Positions 1 through 5,040 of a stretch of 5,040 nt of DNA are shown here, one piece after another (within the stretch, counting starts at the first letter, position 1; each line of letters starts with the position of its first letter). The stretch is from Thermoplasmatota archaeon (lineage in GTDB: Archaea > Thermoplasmatota > Thermoplasmata > RBG-16-68-12 > JAJISG01), in NCBI GenBank assembly GCA_022848785.1, contig JAJISK010000048.1, positions 2,233-7,272 on the forward strand, in the 5' to 3' direction. The notes below the pieces were generated by a model. That model was not told the origin of the DNA. It was given only the letters and a program-made list of their open reading frames with translations, and did no database searches. The translations under genes were made by a program, and so were the position numbers.

Positions 1-464
1 TCTACGAGACCCTCTGGCGGCTGGAGAGAGAGGCGGAATTGAGTGAGGAAAAACTTCGACTCCTGACGGCCGTGACGCGACCCAAGACCGAGGAGCTGCT
101 ACAGAGAAGCCTCGATCGATCCCTCCTCGAGGAGGAGGTGCGAATCCAGGACGCCGTGATCATGGTGGTCGGCGTGGGCGCGAATCGCTCCGGGCGAGAC
201 CTGGCTTGGGACTTCCTGCGGGCGAACTGGGAGGAACTCGATCGCCGCTACAGCAAGGGAGGCTTCGCTCTCGGGAGGCTAGTCAGCATCACCGACGCCT
301 TCACCACCCCCGAGCGGGCCGAGGAAGTCGAGGCCTTCTTCCAGGCCCATCCGGCGCCCGCGGCCAAACGGCGCATCCGGCAATCCCTGGAGCGAATCCG
401 CCTCAACGGCCACTGGCTGGCAAGGAACCGGGAGGACCTGGCCGACTGGCTGTCCGATGCTTGA
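1..464 (+). CDS. M1-family zinc aminopeptidase, C-terminal fragment (ERAP1_C-like helical domain), truncated by the left edge
   Basis: The frame is open from the first complete codon at position 3 (Tyr-Glu-Thr-Leu-Trp) to TGA at 462-464, giving about 153 residues. The TTG at 39 is therefore an internal Leu and not a start. The visible part matches the C-terminal helical-repeat domain of M1 aminopeptidases: a GRDLAWDFLRANWEELDRRY segment (plus coordinates about 192-251), then an F-T-T-P-E-R-A-E-E-V-E-A-F-F motif, and a last helix pair with WLARN ending in ADWLSDA. This domain closes over the active site and shapes peptide access in ERAP1, puromycin-sensitive aminopeptidase and the archaeal tricorn-interacting factors. 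The catalytic HExxH and GAMEN motifs would lie about 300 or more residues upstream, outside the window, so catalytic competence cannot be judged. The role inferred from the family is cytosolic removal of N-terminal residues from peptides downstream of the proteasome. The next gene starts 136 nt later behind its own promoter-like element, so it is probably a separate transcription unit. Confidence 0.87.
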   Translation, partial: YETLWRLEREAELSEEKLRLLTAVTRPKTEELLQRSLDRSLLEEEVRIQDAVIMVVGVGANRSGRDLAWDFLRANWEELDRRYSKGGFALGRLVSITDAFTTPERAEEVEAFFQAHPAPAAKRRIRQSLERIRLNGHWLARNREDLADWLSDA

Positions 465-492
465 GCGTCTGGCGCTCGCTTCTCCACGCCCT

Positions 493-505
493 GAGTTTAA
501 AAAGC
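493..505 (+). promoter_or_regulatory. Candidate archaeal TATA box upstream of the E1 alpha gene
   Basis: The run TTTAAAAA at 495-502, preceded by GAG, is the only clear AT-rich octamer in the 135-nt gap between the aminopeptidase stop (464) and the E1 alpha start (600). It resembles the archaeal TATA consensus (TTTAWATA-like). Transcription in archaea normally begins about 25 nt downstream of the box centre, which predicts a start near 523-527 and a 5' leader of about 75 nt. The purine-rich BRE directly upstream is only partly matched. No convincing bacterial -35/-10 pair is visible around it. If the host is bacterial, this would just be an AT-rich promoter element of unknown type. Confidence 0.5.
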
Positions 506-576
506 CGGGCCTCTGTATCCTCCGCGCCTATGCGTCTCTCGCCTGGCCACGCGTGCCCACCATCCCCACGGGTCGA

Positions 577-590
577 GGGAGGGGAGGGGG
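577..590 (+). promoter_or_regulatory. Purine-rich Shine-Dalgarno region for the E1 alpha gene
   Basis: GGGAGGGGAGGGGG at 577-590 contains two overlapping GGAGG-like cores and ends 9 nt before the GTG at 600. It supports GTG 600 as the start. The GTGs at 590 and 592 are out of frame with the E1 alpha coding sequence. Confidence 0.7.
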
Positions 591-599
591 TGTGCCTTC

Positions 600-1697
600 G
601 TGCCCATTGAGACGGTGGATCTCGACGCCGAAATCACGCACCTCTCCATCCTCGATGAGAAGGGTCGGCTGGACGAAGAGCTGGAGCCTGACATTCCCGA
701 GGAGGACCTCCTCGGCCTGTTCAAGACGATGCTCCTCACCCGGGAGTTCGACAACCGGAAGGAAAAGCTGCAGCGACAGGGCCGGATCGGGACCTTTGCC
801 CCGGTCCGCGGACAAGAAGCCGCCCAACTCGGGAGCGTCTACGCCCTCCGGAAGACGGACTGGGTTGTGCCCTCCTTCCGGGAGACCGCCGCCTCCATCT
901 GGCGAGGGATGCGGCTGGAAGACGACCTAGTCTACACGGCCGGTTACGAGGAGGGCGCTCGCTTCACGAAGGAGTCCCGGGACCTCCCTGTCGCCGTCCC
1001 GGTGGCCAGCCAGATTCCTCATGGCGTGGGGATCGCATGGGGCATCCAGCTGAAGGGCGCGGCCGACGTCGTCCTCACCTTCTTCGGCGATGGAGCCACC
1101 AGTGAGGGGGACTTCCACGAGGCGCTGAACTTCGCCCAAGTCTTCGAGCTTCCCGTGGTCTTTCTCTGCCAGAACAACCGGTGGGCCATCAGCGTCCCCC
1201 TCCACAAGCAGACCCACTCCAAGACCCTCGCCCAGAAGGGCATCGCCTACGGGATGCGATCCCTGCAGGTGGACGGCAACGACATCTTGGCCGTCTACCG
1301 GGCCACCAAGGAAGCCGTCGACCGGGCCCGTGGAGGGAAGGGCCCGACCTTCATCGAAGCCCTCACCTACCGTCTGAGCTTTCACACGACGGCGGACGAT
1401 CCCACGAAGTACCGGCCGGCAGAGGAGGTGGAGGAGTGGGAGAAGCGGGATCCCCTGCCCCGGTTCCAGGAGTACCTGATCAAACGGGGTGATCTGGACA
1501 GGGAGATGGTGAAGAATTGGACCACGGCGGCGGTCATCGAGGTGGATCACGCGGTTGAGCGGTTCGAGAAGCGGCTCAGCGGAAAACCCGACATCATCTT
1601 TGATCACGCCTACGCCAAGAACCCCCCGTACGTCGAACGGCAGCGCCGACAGTTGGAGGCATGGGTGCGCGACCACGAAGGGGAAGGAGGGGAGTAA
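600..1697 (+). CDS. pdhA: 2-oxoacid dehydrogenase E1 component, alpha subunit (pyruvate or branched-chain type)
   Basis: The 365-residue product starts at GTG and ends at TAA. It is the thiamine-diphosphate-binding subunit of the alpha2beta2 E1 enzyme that decarboxylates a 2-oxoacid and passes the acyl group to lipoyl-E2. The ThDP/Mg motif is complete: GDG at residues 163-165 and the closing QNN at 191-193, the usual spacing. Other family marks are the N-terminal block around FDNRKEKLQRQGRIGTFAPV (50-69) followed by RGQEAAQ, the SFRE segment (92-95), SQIPHGVG (137-144), and the loop HTTADD (262-267) followed by PTKYR, equivalent to the phosphorylation loop of mitochondrial E1 alpha. Length is normal for prokaryotic E1 alpha. 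Positions just before the loop read YRLSF where many relatives have a Gly-containing YRxGxH. Sequence inspection cannot separate pyruvate from branched-chain specificity. The archaeal complex studied in Thermoplasma prefers branched-chain substrates, so bkd-type is a real alternative. It is the first gene of the E1 unit. Confidence 0.93.
   Translation: MPIETVDLDAEITHLSILDEKGRLDEELEPDIPEEDLLGLFKTMLLTREFDNRKEKLQRQGRIGTFAPVRGQEAAQLGSVYALRKTDWVVPSFRETAASIWRGMRLEDDLVYTAGYEEGARFTKESRDLPVAVPVASQIPHGVGIAWGIQLKGAADVVLTFFGDGATSEGDFHEALNFAQVFELPVVFLCQNNRWAISVPLHKQTHSKTLAQKGIAYGMRSLQVDGNDILAVYRATKEAVDRARGGKGPTFIEALTYRLSFHTTADDPTKYRPAEEVEEWEKRDPLPRFQEYLIKRGDLDREMVKNWTTAAVIEVDHAVERFEKRLSGKPDIIFDHAYAKNPPYVERQRRQLEAWVRDHEGEGGE
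1686..1692 (+). promoter_or_regulatory. Shine-Dalgarno site deciding the E1 beta start
   Basis: GGAGGGG lies inside the last codons of the alpha gene, 5 nt before GTG 1698. In-frame alternatives at GTG 1707 and ATG 1713 are 14 and 20 nt from this site, so GTG 1698 is favoured, although family alignments often begin near the MVQAL motif at ATG 1713. Confidence 0.6.
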
Positions 1698-2681
1698 GTG
1701 GCCGGCGTGACCATGGTCCAGGCCCTGAACCAGGCCATGCGGGAGGAGATGGCCCGAGACGAGACCGTCCTGCTCCTGGGCGAGGACGTGGGGGTGGATG
1801 GTGGCATCTTTCGCGTCAGCGATGGCCTCCTAGACGAGTTCGGTGAGAAGCGGGTTGTGGACACCCCGTTATCGGAGGTGGCCATCGTCGGGTCGGCGAT
1901 CGGCCTCGCCCTCTACGGCTTCCGTCCTATCGCCGAACTCCAGTTCAGTGGCTTCGCCTATCAGGCCTTTCACCAGGTGGAGGGTCATGCCTCTCGGTAC
2001 CGGAAGCGGAGCCAGGGCCGCTACACGGTCCCCCTGGTTCTCCGGATGCCCTACGGAGCGGGGGTGCGGGCCCTGGAGCACCACTCGGAGAGCCGGGAGG
2101 CGTATTACGCCCACACACCCGGCCTGAAGGTCGTCATCCCTCGGTCACCGCAGAAGGCCTGGGAACTGCTGAAGGCCTCCATCCGCGACCCCGATCCCGT
2201 GGTCTTCATGGAGCCGAAGGCCCTCTATCGGCGCGGACGGGAGGAGTTGCCCAAGGACCGGCAGAAGGTCCCGGCCTTGGGCGGTGCGGAAATCGTCCAG
2301 GAGGGGGAGGACATCACCGTGGTCGCCTACGGGGCCATGCTATATCGGGCGATGGAGGCGGTGAAGACCCTCGAGCGGGAGGACGTGGTCAACGCGGAGG
2401 TCATCGATCTCCAGATGATCGCCCCGCTAGACAGCGATACAATCAACGCGTCCGTCCAGAAGACCGGACGAGCGGTGGTCATCCACGAAGCGCCTCGAAC
2501 GCTGGGGGTCGGCGCGGAGATTGCCGCGCGCATCACGGAGGAGTCGTTCCTGAGCCTCGAGGCGCCGGTCAAGCGTATCACGGGCTACGACATCCAGGTT
2601 CCCCTCTTTGCACGGGAACAGCTCTACCTACCGAGTGAAGAGCGGATCTTGCATGGCATGCGGGAGACGTTGGCCTTCTAA
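1698..2681 (+). CDS. pdhB: 2-oxoacid dehydrogenase E1 component, beta subunit
   Basis: The product has 327 residues, the usual length for a prokaryotic E1 beta. It opens with the family signature MVQALNQAMREEM (residues 6-18) and LLGEDVGVDGGIF (26-38), whose Glu-Asp pair helps form the active-site region. DTPLSE (55-60) carries the conserved Glu that activates the ThDP aminopyrimidine, and HHSES (128-132) carries the conserved active-site His. The C-terminal transketolase-like domain contains VIDLQMIAPLD (235-245) and GVGAEIAARI (270-279), and the protein ends ILHGMRETLAF as relatives do. No key residue is missing. The GTG start immediately follows the alpha TAA with no spacer, so the two chains are likely translationally coupled for equal subunit production. 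Substrate class is as uncertain as for the alpha subunit. No E2 (lipoyl acyltransferase) or E3 (dihydrolipoamide dehydrogenase) gene follows in the window. Confidence 0.94.
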   Translation: MAGVTMVQALNQAMREEMARDETVLLLGEDVGVDGGIFRVSDGLLDEFGEKRVVDTPLSEVAIVGSAIGLALYGFRPIAELQFSGFAYQAFHQVEGHASRYRKRSQGRYTVPLVLRMPYGAGVRALEHHSESREAYYAHTPGLKVVIPRSPQKAWELLKASIRDPDPVVFMEPKALYRRGREELPKDRQKVPALGGAEIVQEGEDITVVAYGAMLYRAMEAVKTLEREDVVNAEVIDLQMIAPLDSDTINASVQKTGRAVVIHEAPRTLGVGAEIAARITEESFLSLEAPVKRITGYDIQVPLFAREQLYLPSEERILHGMRETLAF

Positions 2682-2686
2682 AGGAG
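2680..2686 (+). promoter_or_regulatory. Possible ribosome binding site for the C45 gene, unusually distant
   Basis: AAAGGAG overlaps the TAA of the E1 beta gene but lies 16 nt before ATG 2703, longer than the usual 5-10 nt. No ATG, GTG or TTG occurs in the same frame between this site and 2703, so the start stands and the site may be weak. Confidence 0.35.
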
Positions 2687-2702
2687 AGTCGAGTCGGCCG
2701 GT

Positions 2703-3830
2703 ATGACAGGGACAAGTCTCGTTTACGTCGAAGCGGAGGGGACCCCCAGGGAAGTCGGCCGGGCCCATGGCCGCGAGGCCGGAGACCTCATCGGACGGAA
2801 CCTGGACCTCTACTTCCACCGTTTCGAGGCCGAGTGGGGCCTCCCGAAGGAGGAGGTCTTGGACAGGGCTCGCCGCTACGAGGAGGTGGTCGCCGAGGCG
2901 GAACCGGATTATCTGGAAGCGCTCCGGGGGGTCGCCGAGGGCTCCGGCCTGCCCGAAGCGGAGGTCCTGGCCCTCAACCTCCGGTATGAGATTGTGTACA
3001 GTGAATCTTCCCGACGGGGATTGGACTGGGCGGACGACCGGCTTCCCAGTGGATGCACGTCCCTCGCCCTCCTCCCCCACCGGACCGTCGGCGCCCACCT
3101 TCTGATGGCCCAGAATTGGGACTGGATTCCTGGCATCAAAGCCGCGGTCGTGAAGTATCGCCTCGATGGAGGCCCCACCGTCCTGGCCTTCACGGAGGCG
3201 GGCATCGTAGGCCCGAAGATCGGCCTCAATTCCGCAGGCCTCGGACTGCTCATCAACGGGATGCTCTCCGATCAGGACAACTGGGAGCGGTTCGGGGTTC
3301 CCTTCCATGTCCGTTGCTGGCAGATCCTGCGGTGCGAGACCCTGGACGAGGCGGCCCGGGTGGTGCGCGATTCCCGGGGATCCTGCTCCGCGAATTTCGT
3401 CCTCGGCCAGGCCCGTGGGAACTATTCGCAGATTCTCGACCTTGAATCCTCCCCCGTCGGCACGACGGAAGTGGCGCCCTCGGAGGGCGTGCTCACCCAC
3501 GCCAACCACTTCCACAACCCCGATGCTTTGGGCATCTGGCAACCCCTGATCCCCGAGAAGACTTCCACCTTCGAGCGGCAGGAACGCGTCGACGAGCTCC
3601 TCCCTCGTGGCTCGACGAAGGAGCTGGCCATTCCGGACATCCAGGCAGTCCTCCAAGACCATGAGAACGCCCCCAAGTCCCTCTGCCGACACCCCATGAC
3701 CGAGTTGCCGGAAGAAGAACGGTATCAGACCGTCGTCTCCGCGATCATGGACGTGGACGAGCGACGATTCCTCATCGCCCCCGGGCCCCCGTGCGAGACG
3801 GAGTATCTCGAGTTTTCCTTGGAGATGTAG
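2703..3830 (+). CDS. Peptidase C45 / isopenicillin N acyltransferase-like Ntn hydrolase
   Basis: The 375-residue product starts at ATG and ends at TAG. It fits the acyl-coenzyme A:6-aminopenicillanic-acid acyltransferase-like (AAT, C45) family. The N-terminal part (1-117) has the EVGRAHG motif (17-23) and an acidic helical region up to LNLRYEI (91-97). Then comes SGCTS (116-120). Cleavage between Gly117 and Cys118 would expose Cys118 as N-terminal nucleophile, giving a roughly 117-residue alpha chain and a 258-residue beta chain. Beta-chain marks are AQNWDW (136-141), the GLNSAGLGLLING segment (174-186), THANHF (265-270, probably including the catalytic Asn), and the C-terminal PGPPCETEYLEF block. 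There is no signal peptide or membrane segment, so it is likely cytosolic. Fungal members make penicillins, but most prokaryotic members have unknown amide-hydrolase or acyl-transfer substrates, so no pathway is assigned. It lies 21 nt after E1 beta, suggesting co-transcription. Confidence 0.85.
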   Translation: MTGTSLVYVEAEGTPREVGRAHGREAGDLIGRNLDLYFHRFEAEWGLPKEEVLDRARRYEEVVAEAEPDYLEALRGVAEGSGLPEAEVLALNLRYEIVYSESSRRGLDWADDRLPSGCTSLALLPHRTVGAHLLMAQNWDWIPGIKAAVVKYRLDGGPTVLAFTEAGIVGPKIGLNSAGLGLLINGMLSDQDNWERFGVPFHVRCWQILRCETLDEAARVVRDSRGSCSANFVLGQARGNYSQILDLESSPVGTTEVAPSEGVLTHANHFHNPDALGIWQPLIPEKTSTFERQERVDELLPRGSTKELAIPDIQAVLQDHENAPKSLCRHPMTELPEEERYQTVVSAIMDVDERRFLIAPGPPCETEYLEFSLEM

Positions 3831-3844
3831 GCCGCGCGGTGCCC

Positions 3845-4156
3845 TCAGTCGAGGACCACGTACACGGCATCGCCCTCTACCTCAACAGGGTAGGTCCGCA
3901 GTGGCTCCTCCGCAGGGGGGCTGACCGCCTCCCCCGTCTCCACGTCGAATTGCGATAGGTGCAAGGGACAGCGCACGTACTCCCCCGTCAAGAAGCCCGT
4001 GGCCAGCTCCGCGTAGGCGTGGGTGCAGATCCCGTCGAGGACATGAAGCGTCCCGTCGAGGTTGACGAGGATGAGTTGCCGTCCGTCGACCTCCAGCCCG
4101 TGGATGCGGCCCGCCTCGAACTCATCGAGCGTGCCAATGGGAACCCGTTTCGCCAT
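3845..4156 (-). CDS. Rieske-type [2Fe-2S] ferredoxin (single-domain, NirD / dioxygenase-ferredoxin-like)
   Basis: The 103-residue soluble protein starts at ATG (4156) and ends at TGA. Both halves of the Rieske cluster site are present: C-T-H at 44-46 and C-P-L-H at 63-66, separated by 16 residues, which ligate a [2Fe-2S] cluster through two Cys and two His. The rest fits the small Rieske fold: an N-terminal strand MAKRVPIGTL, the VLDGIC entry to the first loop, SQFD after the second loop, and the closing LRTYPVEVEGDAVYVVL. Position 67 is Leu where relatives usually have Gly (CPxHGxxFD). There is no partner oxygenase, reductase or cytochrome gene nearby. The start follows the sufD stop by 1 nt with no obvious Shine-Dalgarno, so translation probably depends on coupling. 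Genes of this type sit next to sufD in some suf operons, for example in actinobacteria, so a role in Fe-S assembly electron transfer is possible but unproven. Confidence 0.88.
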   Translation of the reverse strand: MAKRVPIGTLDEFEAGRIHGLEVDGRQLILVNLDGTLHVLDGICTHAYAELATGFLTGEYVRCPLHLSQFDVETGEAVSPPAEEPLRTYPVEVEGDAVYVVLD

Positions 4157-4157
4157 C

Positions 4158-5040
4158 CTACGCGACCCACTTCGTCTCGATGAGGTCGTACAGCTGCTTC
4201 CGCGCGTCGGGGAGCGGTATCTTCTCGACGATGGGCGTCAAGAACCCCTCGACGAGCATGCGGCGCGCCCTGTCTCGGGGGATACCACGACTCATGAGGT
4301 AGAAGACCTGGTCCTCATCGAGCTGGGCCACCGAAGCCGCGTGCTGGGCTCGCCGGACGTCGTTCGTCATGATCTCCAAGCTGGGGATCGCCGTGGACTT
4401 CGCCTTCCGGCTAAGGAGCATGGAATACTGCCCCAGGTAGGAGTCGGCGTTTCCCGCTTCCTCTTCGATGGTGATGACCCCCTTCAAGGCCGAGCGCGAA
4501 CGCTCCTGCATGACCGATTTGGAGAGGAGGTCGCTGACCGTATCGCGACCCCGATGGGTGACGAAGTTCGTGTTGTCGTACCGCTCCTGACCGGTCCCGT
4601 ACACGACCTCCACTTGACGAATCCGAGAGCCCTGGCCTTCGAGGAGGCAATCGGCCCGAGACTTCGTTAGGAAACCGCCAAAACTCCCCATGGCCTGATG
4701 GAAGCTCCCGTCGCGGCCGACGGTGGCTTGGCGGGTGAGGAAGGAGACGACGTGGTCGGGGAACCGCTCGATGACCACGTGGTCTAGGCGGGCCCCGTCC
4801 TCCAGATACACCTCCGTGGCGTTCCCGAAGAGGCTCTGGGCTCCGTTGCCGCCACCGGATCCCTCCGGGACGAACTCCTCGATCACCGAGGCCCGGCTCC
4901 CGGCCCCGAGATGGATGAGGGTCCGTGTATGCAGCGCAGACGACGGATCGCCGAAGGACCATAGAAGGTGGATGGGGCGCGTGATCTCCACTCGGGGGGG
5001 CACCGAAAGGACAAGAGCGGAGGAGAACAGGGCGCGGCTC
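4158..5040 (-). CDS. sufD: SufD, FeS cluster assembly scaffold subunit, 5' end cut by the right edge
   Basis: The minus-strand frame stays open to the window edge, so the gene is partial, with about 293 residues visible before TAG (4160-4158). A GTG at 5003 gives a tempting 281-residue start, but the upstream residues (S-R-A-L-F-S-S-A-L-V-L-S-V) continue the SufB/SufD motif ALN.ALf.dg...VP..v....PIHLL, so that GTG is an internal Val. Numbering from it, the beta-helix core includes THRGRDTVSDLLSKSV (149-164) and LEIMTNDV (209-216). Next come the C-terminal AQHAASVAQLDEDQVFYLMS (219-238) and RGIPRDRARRMLVEGF (239-254). His221 (codon 4343-4341) corresponds to the functionally important SufD His. 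The Cys present in SufB-type proteins is replaced by Ala-Gln just before it, which favours SufD over SufB. SufD forms the SufBC2D complex with the ATPase SufC to build Fe-S clusters in the cytosol. The partners are presumably beyond the right edge. SufB remains a minor alternative. Confidence 0.88.
   Translation of the reverse strand, partial: SRALFSSALVLSVPPRVEITRPIHLLWSFGDPSSALHTRTLIHLGAGSRASVIEEFVPEGSGGGNGAQSLFGNATEVYLEDGARLDHVVIERFPDHVVSFLTRQATVGRDGSFHQAMGSFGGFLTKSRADCLLEGQGSRIRQVEVVYGTGQERYDNTNFVTHRGRDTVSDLLSKSVMQERSRSALKGVITIEEEAGNADSYLGQYSMLLSRKAKSTAIPSLEIMTNDVRRAQHAASVAQLDEDQVFYLMSRGIPRDRARRMLVEGFLTPIVEKIPLPDARKQLYDLIETKWVA

Noticed and set aside
122..135. Perfect 14-bp palindrome CCTCCTCGAGGAGG
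   Set aside because: It falls inside the M1 aminopeptidase coding region and is explained by Leu-Leu-Glu-Glu codons; there is no second copy or promoter context to suggest an operator.
39..464. TTG at 39 as the start of a small 141-residue protein
   Set aside because: The frame is open upstream to the window edge and the content is the C-terminal domain of a large M1 peptidase, so the TTG is an internal Leu codon.
463..477. Small GC-rich hairpin (GAGCG / CGCTC, 5-nt loop) overlapping the aminopeptidase stop
   Set aside because: The stem is only 5 bp and no T-run follows, so it is too weak to call an intrinsic terminator.
927..1676. Minus-strand open frame of 249 codons opposite E1 alpha
   Set aside because: It is an antisense shadow of the conserved E1 alpha sequence, rich in Val, Leu and Gly with no recognisable motif.
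2628..3692. Long minus-strand open frame of 354 codons opposite the E1 beta end and the C45 gene
   Set aside because: It lies antisense to a gene with clear family motifs, its translation resembles no fold I recognise, and long antisense frames are expected from GC-rich codon bias.
4062..4670. Plus-strand open frame of 202 codons opposite sufD and the Rieske gene
   Set aside because: It crosses two well-supported minus-strand genes and has no family signature.
1..5040. CRISPR array, tRNA/rRNA, insertion sequence or other mobile element
   Set aside because: I saw no regularly spaced repeats, structured RNA gene signatures, transposase motifs or terminal inverted repeats; nearly all sequence is explained by housekeeping-type coding genes.

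Overview
The window is GC-rich, densely coded and carries no mobile element, tRNA, rRNA or CRISPR array. A prokaryotic host is certain from the compact gene layout. An archaeal host is my best inference, for two reasons: the only sizeable intergenic gap holds an AT-rich archaeal TATA-like box (TTTAAAAA) in GC-rich DNA, and an ERAP1-type M1 aminopeptidase sits beside a 2-oxoacid dehydrogenase E1 pair and a Suf gene. A thermoplasmatal-type lineage would fit. A high-GC bacterium such as an actinobacterium, where Rieske-type ferredoxins sit inside suf operons, is not excluded.

Layout, left to right. Positions 1-464 (+) hold the C-terminal end of an M1-family zinc aminopeptidase cut by the left edge. 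Positions 465-599 are a promoter-containing gap. Positions 600-1697 and 1698-2681 (+) are the alpha and beta subunits of a thiamine-diphosphate 2-oxoacid dehydrogenase E1 (pyruvate or branched-chain type), with the beta start directly abutting the alpha stop. Positions 2703-3830 (+), 21 nt downstream, encode a peptidase C45 / isopenicillin-N-acyltransferase-like Ntn hydrolase with a Gly-Cys self-cleavage site. These three genes look like one transcription unit. A 14-nt convergent gap separates them from a minus-strand pair read from the right edge: SufD (4158 to beyond 5040) and a single-domain Rieske [2Fe-2S] ferredoxin (3845-4156), one nucleotide apart.

Functionally, the plus-strand unit supplies E1 for oxidative decarboxylation of a 2-oxoacid to an acyl group, which a lipoyl E2 and an E3 elsewhere would have to finish. 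The C45 enzyme is an amide hydrolase or acyltransferase of unknown substrate occupying the place where E2 is often found. The minus-strand unit is the tail of a SUF iron-sulfur cluster assembly operon, with the Rieske protein either a client or an electron carrier for it. I see no clear sign of a wholly new system. The most thought-provoking points are the E1-E1-C45 linkage, the SufD-Rieske coupling, and the leader region ahead of E1 alpha.
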